64,000 bases of DNA, from contig CM030707.1 in assembly GCA_017979445.1 (NCBI GenBank), positions 18,179,086-18,243,085 of the forward strand, written 5' to 3'. Positions 1 through 11,600 of the stretch are shown piece by piece. The position numbers and the translations under genes are program-made. Under the pieces are notes generated by a model. It searched no databases and was not told where the DNA came from. It was given only the letters and a program-made list of their open reading frames with translations. Origin of the DNA: Akebia trifoliata (taxonomy: Eukaryota > Streptophyta > Magnoliopsida > Ranunculales > Lardizabalaceae). The number at the start of each line of letters is the position of its first letter. Position 1 is the first letter of the stretch.

Positions 1-12
1 ATATATATATAT

Positions 13-387
13 GGGTCGTTCCTGCCACACACATTGCGACACATATAGACAACGTGTTTGTCTTATATGGGCAAAAATGTTTGGAATGGGCCGATTTTTT
101 GTGATGATGATCTCTGTGATGAGGGGATCATCCTGGAAAAAAATCATCCCATTCCAAAATTTGTAATCCCATCAAAATTGATTTACAAAAATTGGACGGT
201 CTATAATTTTTCAACAAAAATTGGACGGTCTAGAAGTTTCATAATGAGTTGATTTTTGGCAAGGATGATCTCCTCACTATAGAGATCATCCTCACAAAAA
301 ATCAGCCCATTCCAAACATTTTTACCCATATAAGACAAAATACGTTGTCTATATGTGTGTTGAAATGGTTGTTGTTTGAACCTGACC

Positions 388-388
<1 letters not shown>
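13..388. mobile_element. (TA)n-bounded palindromic MITE, copy E0
   Basis: The element lies between an AT dinucleotide run (1-12) and a (TC)n(TA)n run (389-430). It begins GGGTC and ends GACCC. Inside are two hairpins, each built from the motif GGAATGGGCTGATTTTT and its reverse complement, with a GGATGATCTC...GATCATCC core. The middle holds a duplicated AAAATTGGACGGTCTA motif. It is nearly the same as the copy at 49661-50040 in the same orientation. It shows no transposase; apparent ORFs are by-products of the palindrome. Confidence 0.8.
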
Positions 389-429
<41 letters not shown>

Positions 430-980
430 TAAAAGACAAGTCATGTCAGATCTTAAAAAAGTCATGCAAGGGATGCTACACATTGTAAATCTGACTGGTT
501 CATGAAAGAGACCAAAATGACTAGTGTTCATGAACGAGAATAATTATCCAGATCTTGGAGTGCAATCGAGAACTAGTGCCAAAAATATGATTTGATGGCA
601 CAGGCATGTAGAAGACAAATTTTGGAGAACTCTAAAAAAAAAAAAATTCTAAAAGCTATTTTCACCTTTGAATTTTAATTATAAATTAGGAAGTTCGTAG
701 TCGTCTAATTTCAACACCTTAGACGATGCTCAAACAATAATCAAATATATAAAAAAAGGTTGGCTTCAAGAGCTAATAACATAGTTAAAGTGTTTTCTGT
801 AAAACTCCTTCTAAGAACAAAGAGCTGTATTATTGACGCCCACCATATACACTCTCGATGCCCATCTAATTTTTCATAATACTTTTTATGCCCACTTTAC
901 TTTTTATACCCACTTACTAAAATTCTTAAAAGTTATTGAATGAACTTTGGTCGGTTCAACATCGAATTTGTTTTAATTGG

Positions 981-1428
981 TTCGGTAGACTACTTATTGA
1001 ACATTATAAAACCAATTTGGTATGTATTGGCATACCAAAGATTTACACGAGATAATTTTATTCGGTAGATACCTACTATTCATTGTAAAACAAATTCGAT
1101 AAATACCCACAGAACATGATTTGCTCTTGTAAACCTCTTGTTTGGTATGCCAGTGCTCGCCCTTCGTTTATAAGATTGGTAGATACCTATTAAATATTAC
1201 AAAATCAATTCAGTATGTACTAGCATATCAAACACAAAGATTTACTTGAGATAATTTTGTTTGATAGACACCTATCATTTATTACAAAACAGATCCAATA
1301 AATACCTATCAAACATAAATTTCTCGTAAATCTCTTGTTTGGTATTGTTAGTTTTGAATCTTTGTCTATAAGATCGGTAGGTATTTACCAAATCTTACAA
1401 TAATGATTTGGTATTGGCATATTGAATA
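981..1428 (+). repeat. Degenerate tandem repeat, about 195-bp unit, about 2.3 copies
   Basis: Units start near 981, 1174 and 1373. They share GGTAGATACCTA-like starts, a GATTTAC(A/T)(C/T)GAGATAATTTT block, an AAA(C/T)CTCTTGTTTGGTAT block and a GT(T/C)TATAAGAT(C/T)GGTAG end. The third unit is cut short. No coding potential was seen. Confidence 0.6.
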
Positions 1429-1533
1429 GACGCTCATTCTCGTTAAAATTTAAAACCCTCATTCAATCTTTTCTTGATGCAAAGAAGAAGGAGAGAGAGA
1501 GAGAGAGGGGGGGGGAGGAGGGGGTATGGATGG

Positions 1534-1581
1534 CTTTTAGAAGAAGTAGAGGTGGGGCTTTTAGAAGAAGTAGAGGTGGGG
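1534..1581 (+). repeat. 24-bp perfect tandem duplication
   Basis: A 24-base unit running from CTTTTAGAAG to GAGGTGGGG occurs twice head to tail (1534-1557 and 1558-1581), just after a G-rich (GA)n tract. Confidence 0.85.
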
Positions 1582-1969
1582 TAGAGAAAATGGTGAGATG
1601 ATTAGGGTTCATTCGGTAGAATAGGTGTAGTAGATGGTGGGCACAAAGAGTAATTCAATTAAGGGTAAATACATAATTTCCTCCTCTATTTTTTCGTTTT
1701 TTTCTGTTAAAGATTCCACCTATGTGGGCTCCATTAGCACGAGTCATGACAAAAATTGGTTTTATACCCCTTCCAGAGGGTCATGACAAATCAGCAGTGG
1801 GGATTGACTGGCACGTACCAAGTCCACTTCCTCCTTCACTCCAGTCTTGCGTGAAGTTGGGGTGAAGACTGAAGAGGTGTGGACTTCCATGCTTCCACAG
1901 TACAATACAACTGAACCCATAAACAACCCCACCACCCCACTCTCAACTATTCTTATTATTGTGAATTAG

Positions 1970-2675
1970 TTGAGGCTCATATAGATCCAACACCTTCTTT
2001 CTAGCTGGTGAGATTATCTTTCTATTAATTAGTTTCTGATTTTATTTTTCCTTAAAGTTCTCATTTATTTTTATTTTTCAGTTTTTTTTTTTAATTGTGT
2101 TCTGTGCCATTTCTGTTCTTTAGAGATTTGCCTTTTTTTTTTCTCTTGTTGAAACTGTTAGTTCCAGAAAGCCATTTTGCTTGTTTCAGAGCCCTTTCTT
2201 TTGTTTTTCACTTATTTTATTTTTATAATTTGGTGATTATAGTGTATGATTTTTTACTGAATTGGGTTTATTGGATTTGAGTATTTAAATTATGGGTATC
2301 TATTTTTTTTTGTTCTTTGCTTTTCATTTTTATTTGCCTTAAAGCCATTGGGGTTCCCCGGAAATAGTAATTCAATTCCTTAGTTCACATATTTTATGTT
2401 TCTAGTTGGTGATTATAGTGTTTTAATTTTTGTCCAATTGGGCTTATTGGATTTTGAGTTGTTAAATTATGGGTATCTGTTGTTTTTTTATTTACAGTTT
2501 GGTATTGATGGGCTAGACTTACAATAGTGATCAAATCAGAATTCTGGCACTTTTTGGTGGAACATTGGATGGAGCTTCTGGAAATGGTTGGGTATTATTG
2601 ACACTCAGCTGTTGCACTTACTTGCCCTTGTGCTTGATTGTATAAGCCAAAGTGGTCTTTTTTACTGGATATTTA
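1970..2675 (+). promoter_or_regulatory. Probable 5' leader of the PSI1-like gene with a leader intron
   Basis: A donor-like CTG|GTGAGA at 2007/2008 and an acceptor-like TTTACAG at 2491-2497 would remove a T-rich intron of about 490 bp upstream of the ATG at 2676. The intron carries a degenerate direct repeat of about 85 bp (2232-2314 and 2410-2497), and the second copy includes the proposed acceptor. The leader intron is inferred from splice consensus and T-richness only; no transcript supports it. Confidence 0.45.
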
Positions 2676-5600
2676 ATGGGAGCCCTTTGTTCAAGGAGAT
2701 CCACTTTTGATAGTGACCTCAGTGGAAATTTCCCACAATCCAATGATCACGTTGGTAATGTGTCTGATATGGGTTATCAGTCTAGTGGGTGGTCATCAAA
2801 GACTGCAAATAGTGATAATTTGAAATGCCCATCAATGCGGGAAAGCATGGAGAAGCAATTACAAGATGCATTTTCGTTTCCTGAGATGAACACAAGTATG
2901 CATGTCAGCAATCAGAATGACATGAGCGCGAATGTGCATGTAAGCAATCAGAATGATAGAAATGATGGGATTCCAAGCCTATCCAGGGATCTATCACATA
3001 GATCTCAGTCAACAAAGTCGAAGCCCGGTGCAATTGCAAAGGTGGGTGCAACCAATATGGCCTTCTTCTTTTTCTTGTAGGCACATTATTCTGTTTTATC
3101 TGATATTGAAAAACACAATGAACTATACAAGAATTACTAGAAATAACTCTTTTACATTGGTCATGCTTGTTGCTTAGTTTTGATTTTTTGCAGAACATGA
3201 GAGGTTGGGATTAGGAGACGACCTCTTTTGACAACCTTTCTCTTATATGGGTTAGAAGTTTCAGAATGGGCTGATTCTTTGTGAGGATAATCTCCATGAC
3301 GAGGAGATCATCTTCACAAAAAATCAGCCCATTAGGGGACTTCTAACCCCATTAAAAGTGTTTTACAAGTTGAATAATCATAGAACGCCAATTTTTACCA
3401 TTGACTTGTAAACTAATCTTGGTATAGGATTGGGATCAGGAGACAGCCTTATTTTGACAACCTTTGTCTTATATGGGTTAGAAATTTTAGAATGGGCTGA
3501 TTTTTTTCTTCTTCTGAGAATGATCTCCTCATCATAGAGATCACCCCCACTAAAAATCAGCCCATTCCGAAATTTCTAACCCACCTAAATTAGTTTACAA
3601 GTTAATGTTTTGTGATATTTATGCATTATACCTATACACACACACACACATTATGATTTCCTTTAAAATCAAGAACTTAACTTTATAGGTAAAACAAACT
3701 ATATCTTTGATAACATGGAATAAAGCATTCGTGAATGTTGAGGATCATCTAGTGGGGCTTTCTTTGTGTCTATTTTGTGTTATTGTGTGAGCCTTGAGTT
3801 ATTGTGAGTGTTCTTTGGAGCATATGTACCAGCTTTGGGAGGGGAATGAGAGCAATTCTAGGAAGAGTTGGATGATGTCACGATGTTTTTGGGATAAATT
3901 GTGGTGTTGGGTGGAACTTTCAATGTGATTAAATTCTTTTTTGAGATAAGTGAAGGTTCCAGTATGACCAGTAGCATGAGGTTATTTTGGAGATTTTGTG
4001 AACCAACATTCTTTGGTGGATAGATTTTTGGTCTCAAGTGAATGAGCAGAGCATTTTTTAGCTTAGTTTTGTGGTGAAGGATGGAGGCGATGCTTTTATC
4101 CTAACATGACCTCATCCAACTTACCTACTTGTTCGCAAAGGTACTTTACGAGTAAAACATACATGCTATCCAAGAAATTGGAATGCAAAAGTATAAAGAT
4201 CTACCCATATTGATGGATTATTAATTATGTTTAGTTTTTTTACAAATTAGGCTTCAGATGTTCTGAAGATTAAAATGTGATTTTCTTATGAAGAACTCAA
4301 AACTTGATGCATATTATCAACAAACTAGATAAAATACTATATACCTTGACAAACATACTTATTCTTGGTAGGAGTGATGCATTTTTATATGGTTGCTTGA
4401 CAAACCCCACTCATTCCTCTATAGCTACATCAACAAATCATAATTTACCTCTTGTACAACTTTTGTCACCACACTGCATTCCTTTTACTTGTCCAACTTT
4501 TTCCAGTTACCAAATGAAAAAAAATGTCATCACTTCCTTGTGAGGGAAAAATCATTAAACATTTATTTTATTTTTAATGGATAAGCTGGACTTGAACCCA
4601 TGACTTCAAAGTTGAGATTGCAATATAACTGCTCTGAGGATCAGAACAAAGATGAATGCTAGATCAAAATAAGGATATGTAGTAAGAGCAATTATCTTTT
4701 TCTTGCACTTTGGGAAGTGGGAATTATCTAAACATTTTTTGAATTGGTATATTTTAATAAATTTCACTTCTTTTAGTGATAAAAAATTTGATATGGCTTG
4801 GCCTTATCATCTATTTAGCTGGCAATGGTCCACAGTACATATTATGATCTAAAGTTTGGATTACTGGATGGATATAATATTTTGTAATCGCATTCTCATC
4901 AAATTGAGCTTCTAAAACACATTTAAGTAGAAATGCATTTTATCAAAAGGCTTTTAGAAGTGCTAAATGATTCATTTGTTTTTAGAGATATTCCAAACTT
5001 GTCTTTTTTGCACTACATTGCCCATTAGCCTCTCTTGGAAGGTTTTGTTGTTTATTTCCTTCCAAAATCTCCAAGAGTAAAGAAAATAAGCAAAGCATCC
5101 CACCCTTTTCAACATGTTTGAAGCTCTTTGTAATTGAAGGGGCTATTATTGAGCAAATCATGCTTTATGGTGATGGATAATCTTGTGAATCAAGGTGGAC
5201 AAAAATCTGTCTTTTTCCCCAAGTTGTTAGCTTGAGAATACGGATGCTTCTTATGTGCATCGTGTTCCACTAAAATGGCTGCTCATTTTGTTGCTTCTTG
5301 GTTTTTGTATATTGTAATTTATAACATGGGTCTTTAGGATCAACATTGCAATATAGTTTGATATGATCTTTGCTATTAATTTACTCTTGTTGCTTTTAAT
5401 GGAATAGCAAGAGCCCATCTGGCTACAATTAAAAAAGATGATTTTTTTTTTTTTTTTTTTTAACTTTTAAAAGTTGAAAGGTTAAAAAACTTGTCTGGGT
5501 TAATTTCAAAACAACTACTTTTGAAAAGTAAAAAAGTCTTTAATTTTTTAAAAAGCAAAAGGAAACTACTTTCTACTTTTTAAAATCTACTTTCTCCCAA

Positions 5601-8600
5601 AATTACTTTCTTCATCGTTTGTAGTTGTGTAATAGGTCTCAGAGGTGAGCTTGCTTCTTGGTAGAGCTGGAACTGCTGGGCTTGGGAAGGCAGTAGAGGT
5701 TTTGGACACACTTGGAAGTAGCATGACAAATTTGAGCCTCAGTAGTGGATTTGCCGCTGGGGTGACAACCAAAGGCAATAAAATATCAATTTTGGCTTTT
5801 GAGGTTGCCAATACAATTGTAAAGGGTTCCAATCTTATGCAATCCCTTTCAAAGGAAAACGTAAAACATTTGAAAGAAGTGGTGTTTCCTTCAGAAGGTG
5901 TGCAACAGTTAGTATCGAAAGATACGGATGAACTCCTAAGAATCGCTGCAATTGACAAGAGGTATAGAGGAGAAATTTTTCAACACTATCTTTGTTAATG
6001 AAACTCATTTTGTGGATTTATGGTTCGCATATCTTTCCAAAGAGTAACCTTGTTGGTGTGTTGTGCCATTTTTACAGGGAAGAATTGAATGTTTTTTCAA
6101 GAGAAGTGGTTCGATTTGGAAATCGTTGTAAAGATCCTCAATGGCACAACTTGGACCGTTATTTTGAGAGGTAATCATAACGGTCTCTTATATGGGTTAG
6201 CTTTTATGGTTTATTATGATCATCTCAGTTGTGTTTCCCACATGGTTTTAAATCTCGTCCGAGACCGAGCTGACTTGCCCGAGTCATCTCGGTCTCATTT
6301 AGCAACGATACAAGTATACACTATGTCTCAACATTCACATCATCTCGCAAGATAAACAAGATGTCTCAGACGATATTTTGAAAATCTCGACTGGATCAGT
6401 AAAACTCGGCTGAGTCTACCGGGATTTGTAGATTTTGATTAAAATAATTAATTTTTTTTAGAATTTAAATATTTATTATATAACTAAAACATGATTTAAT
6501 GACTAAACATTTTCTAATATATCTTATTTTATTAAAAAAATTATAGTTATTTTAATTTAAATATATGTAGATCAATGATTATAAACCGAGTTAAATGGAT
6601 TGTCTCATCAAACTGAGTTTTGAATCCATTGTTTCTCATGATATCTTTTGTTATTCTTTTAAATCATTTTACAGGTTAGGTTTGGAAATTACTCCTCCAA
6701 AGCAATTGAAAGATGAAGTTGAAACCGTAATGCAGCAATTGATGTCTTTGGTACAGTGCACAGCTGTGAGTATATCATCCATTAGTCAACTGATTTTGTG
6801 GGTTATTCAATTTGTGAGCATTTATTTCAGTTTTAAATCTCGATTCTACATTGCTCAAGATATTGTAAATATTGTACAAGACTTGGTTATTGATAAATTT
6901 TTTGAAATAATTGGGATTTTTAAGTTGCTAGAATCTGGAATAAATTCTAGAAGTTTTTGAAATTTCATCGGAATTCAAACCTTACTATGCTTGTACTAAT
7001 GAAAGAATCTTAATGTTATGGTGATTGATGCTGAGAAACTAAGTTCATAATTTCAGGGTGATAACTATTGATAACCATTTACCCCAAAAGACCAATCTGA
7101 TGGAGAAGGCACAACTAGGAATATAAGAGGGTCACGAGTTGAATTGGGGCACGATATGTGAGCACATGACAACTGGGAGCGGAGGCAAATAACACAGCAC
7201 TCCCCCTCACCCATAAGGGTGGAAAATTCCTTTGAGGAGACTCGAACTCATGACCTATATGAACCTAGCGCTCTGATACAATGTTAATAACCATTTACCC
7301 CAAAAGACCAACCTGATGGAGAAGGCACAATTATACATATAAGAGGGCCACGAGTCGAACTGGGGCACAATACCTGAGCACGTGACTCCCGGGAGCGGAG
7401 GTGGATAACACAACACTCAACAATAACATGAGTTCTTAGATGAAATTGTTAAATTCGAACTCAAATCCCCCCTTAGTAGCTATTGTGCCCTGAGGATTAG
7501 TCGGGTTCTCTAAAAGGCTTGGATACCTCGATTCTAGGAAAAAAATAAACATTTTATTTACTAATCTATTTGATACTTACATTGATGAGATCAATGGAGA
7601 AATTCTTATTTGACCATGTAGTTCTTGATTTTGCTAATATCTAACTTCCTTGATCATAGTATTTAGTGGTCCTCTAATCTTATGTTGAATTTTGGATTCT
7701 GACTAGGAACATAAGATTTCTCCATATTTTTGTTACTCACTATTTACTAAACAAAATTTAATGAATTTGAACCATCTTAGATCAGGTTCTTCACAATGAT
7801 ATTGCTACACATTATTTTTCCACTTTAGAAAATTGCATTCCAAGTCGTTCAACATTTAAGAGCCAAAACTCCTTCAATATGTACACCTTATCTACCATGA
7901 AACTTTCTTGGAGCAAGCAATCATGTTTTTTTTATAAGTATAATTTACCTAAAAAAATAAATAAATAGGAGGATGAGATGATCCCCTTTTTTAGTACAAA
8001 AGAGCTAAATGAAAGAAAATACAGCACTCAAAGAAAATACAAGAAACTAACTAGTGCACAATACGTCCTATCTAAAAACAAACATGATTCTCAAAGAACA
8101 CTCCTTCGAAATCACGGAGTCTGCACCAACAAAACAGCAAGTTCAAAATGTCCAAAATCACTTTATTAGCTGATTCCTTCTTTCCTTGAAAGACTCTTCT
8201 ATTCCTCTCCATCCAAAGCCCCACCCCCAACAAATCGCGAAACAAAGGATGGACTAAAGAAATCTTTCCCTTTTAGAGAAAACATTGAAACTCCACCAAT
8301 GGAAAAATGATAAAACAGATTGTGAGGGAAACCAATCTATATGGAAAAGGGGTAGAAAATGTGCCCAAATCTCATGAGCAAAGGAATGATTTATCAAAAT
8401 GTGGCTCCCCGGACTCCCCAATCTCCTTGCAAAGGGAGCAAAAATTTGGGATAGGCAATCATGTTTTTGGATTTTTCATTGGAAATTTTCTTTTCCCTAT
8501 CTTTCGAGATGCCCTACATAAATTTAGTGTCTTCCATCTTTGCTCTACCCGGAAACTGCTCAAAAGTCCCAATATCCCCTTGTGTATATTGGAAATAATA

Positions 8601-11600
8601 TAGTTTCTTTAGTTGCTTATTTTAATTCTCTGTAAGGGCATTTATGTCTATTCACATTTTAGGTTATATATATATCAAGCTCTCATTAATGAGACTTGAC
8701 AATCACTTTTTAAAATTCTTCTTGGTATCAGAGCTATAGTGGACGCCTCAAATTCTCTTCAATTTCTCTTGGGACCTTGAATCCATTTTCTTCTCCTCCA
8801 TTCCCAACATCTCTGGACCTTTGACCTAATAACCTATTCAAAGCTTTGTTAAAAGGTCTCCTCCCTTAGGGGGCATCTTTTATTTTCCTGATTCATACTC
8901 CTTTATCGCATGTTGCGATAGAATTCTTTTCTTAGTTTCTTCACATGCTGTAATTCTGCGTTGTGCATTTTTCTGCCCTTTGATAGGGCTCTTCTTTTTC
9001 TACCTTTGCTATCCTGCAACAGCCACAGGGTGCTGTATAGATTGGTGTGGTTGCTAGGATACAGGAGAGTGACATTCTAGACTTGGGGCAACAACAGATT
9101 GTTGTTTATGCGTCCTACAACAGCAGTAGCAACAATGTATTTTGGTTCTCTGGACCTGTAGCAACAACAGAAATGCTATGTGGGTGCCCTACGACAACAA
9201 TAGCAACAACAAACTTCTTTTTTGGACCTGTGACAATAGCATATTACTGTTTTTGGTGATCTACGACAGTAGTAGTAACAAAAATTTGGTTCTCTGGACC
9301 TGCGACAACAGCAAAAGTGCGTGTGTGTGTGCCCTACGACAGTAGTAACAACAACAAATTTTGTTTTTTGGACCTGTGACAACAGCATATTGCTGTTTTT
9401 GTGATCTATGACAACAATAGCTCGCTATACAGGTGCCTGCGATAGTAACTAGGGGCTATGTGAAGCCCTATGACTGTAACCAACCTATTTGGGTGACCTA
9501 CGACAACAACAGACTCTTTTTCTGATCCACGACAACATACTACAACAACAAGGAAGCTTTTTTGTGTGTTTGGAACAATAGTGACCTCCCTTCAAACCAA
9601 AATTTAAATCATTTTATTCACAGAAAAATAATGACATTGCATCAAAAAACCAAGGACTCTAACATCAGTCTTGGAGCAAACCTCTCAGCCCAATGCATTA
9701 CAAGTACCCTATTAGATGGTCGTAACTTTCAGTCTTGGTCTCGGTTAGTTAAACTTTATTTAGGGAGTAGAGGAAAATCTAGATGGCTTTTGAGCACCAT
9801 TAATAAGCCACCTCTTACTGATCCAAAAAATGACAATGGGAAATTGACAACTGCACTGCCCTTGGATGTATTACGACGACCTGAGTCATCTGATCGCTGG
9901 AGCAACGCATCTACACTATGTTCATGTATCATGGGACAATCTCATCATTATGGTTAGCCCTCACTCAGACATATGCGCATGCTTGGAATGATTCGAGGAC
10001 CTAAGAACTTTATCGAGACATCGCCTAGGCTACCCAAGGGACTCAAAGTGTAGCTAATTACTTTTCATTCCTTCAGTCTCACTTGGAGGAGCTCTCTCAC
10101 TATGAGTCTATGTTTAATTTGTCTGTGGAGGCAGCTTGGTATGTGGTTACGTAGATTGCCAGACATCAGACATACCAATTTCTCATGGGTTTATGTCCAG
10201 AGTTCGAGATACTTCAGACACAGATCCTTAACACCACACCTTTACCCTCTTTATTCGAGACATTTGCAACCATTGATAGTGATGAGTGTCGTCGTCGTGT
10301 AGTTCCCTCTTAGACTCAGGTCTGTGGAATTATCTTTGCTCCAGCTATCAGATGGCTCTTCTAGACAATTCGGGATTTTCTGACTCTCGTCCTCAGGGAT
10401 TTGGTAGTCAAGGTCGTGGAAGCCATGGCCTTGGTAGGGAGTGACCGTACTTGTAGCCATTGTGGGAAGATTGGCCATGAAAAGGCCCTCTACATTCAGC
10501 TTTATCTCCATCTGTTGCGATCTTCTTCAGGACAATATGCTTCCCGTGCTGCAGTTGTGGTGTCATCATCAGTTCCTCCTACTAATACTCTTGCTTCTCT
10601 TGGCACTATTGATTTACAACAACTTCAAACTCAGATACGAGATCAGATCCATGCTTATACTCACTCATTCCCGACTGTGGCATCTCTCATTAATGAGACT
10701 TGAGAATCACTTTCTAAAATTCTTCTATGAACACCTAATCAAGGGAAGACGTTCGGCACTAAGGACCCTAACAAAGATTTCTCTCCCTCTAACAAAAGTC
10801 CCTTAATATGGATTCACTCTCCACTCCATCTATAAATGTTTTCAACCTTAAGGCTAGACCTTTTGCTGCAATTTTATTGCCCCCCTGCTACTACATTGTT
10901 CATCATAAATCTCTCAAGATGTTTGCACCTCAATCTTGGGCATAGGGTAGTAGAAGTTGTATTGGACCCTTTGTTCCACCTCCCAATGTTGTGGTACTCA
11001 GCCAATATTCTCGTGAGATCCTCCTTGATTATGTCCTGACAAGCTTTGAAAAAAAAGGTTGAACTATTTTCGTCCACTTTTTCAACCTAGTTACCTCTAT
11101 TCCCCAATCAAATTAAATTCCAACCCCTCAATGTCAGGTATAGGTCTACGAAGATCCTTTGACATATAGAGCTTATTGTATGATCTAACAATCTCCCTTA
11201 TGATATTGTCCTTGTCCTTTACCACTCTCTCTCCCGCTATATAAACCTTCTTATGCAATTTGATCTTCTAGCATTGGAACTCGTAGAAAAAACTTGAGTT
11301 CTTTCCCCAGCCAAGAGCCAATGAATTCTAGACTTTTTTTCCCAACAAATTGTCTTCCTTATGCAAGTTATGTAAAACTCACGTCTAACTTTTAAGATCC
11401 GCCCTTTCTTCTAGGCTGCCACTTTGGCGGGTTGGGGATTAACCCATGCCCAACCCAAACTTGAAAAACACCAACCCGTGCCCGTGCCTCGGGCTTGAAA
11501 TGCTCAACCTTTTCCCAACCCAAGTCGGGTTGGTCTGGTTAATTTATTGGTATGTAAAAGAACTTACAATTTATAAAATAATTTGTCCTAAACTCGTGTT

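Larger units (their letters stand above)
389..1970. other. Upstream intergenic region of the PSI1-like gene
   Basis: No gene is recognisable. The stretch holds a (TC)n/(TA)n microsatellite (389-430), a roughly 195-bp tandem repeat (981-1428), a purine tract (1492-1525) and a 24-bp tandem duplication (1534-1581). The PSI1 promoter should lie in the last few hundred bases, but no convincing TATA box was picked out. Confidence 0.6.
8581..10725 (+). mobile_element. Internally deleted Copia-type LTR retrotransposon
   Basis: A short LTR-like segment (about 8581-8710) with a TATATATAT box is followed at once by TGGTATCAGAGC (8712-8723), the standard initiator tRNA-Met primer-binding site. A gag remnant follows. 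Then, instead of pol, a second copy of only the last 44 bases or so of the LTR appears (about 10681-10725, CATTAATGAGACTTGAGAAT against CATTAATGAGACTTGACAAT at 8684). Protease, integrase, reverse transcriptase and most of the 3' LTR are gone. No target duplication was found, so the outer limits are approximate. Confidence 0.7.

Noticed and set aside
5587..5958. 123-codon open frame on the minus strand
   Set aside because: It is antisense to PSI1 exon 2, whose plus-strand frame is clearly the DUF3475 region.
6235..6600. Possible MITE with CTCGGTCTC/GAGACCGAG motifs in PSI1 intron 3
   Set aside because: GAGACCGAG and CTCGGTCTC are close inverted motifs, but no clear termini or target duplication could be found, so no element was called.
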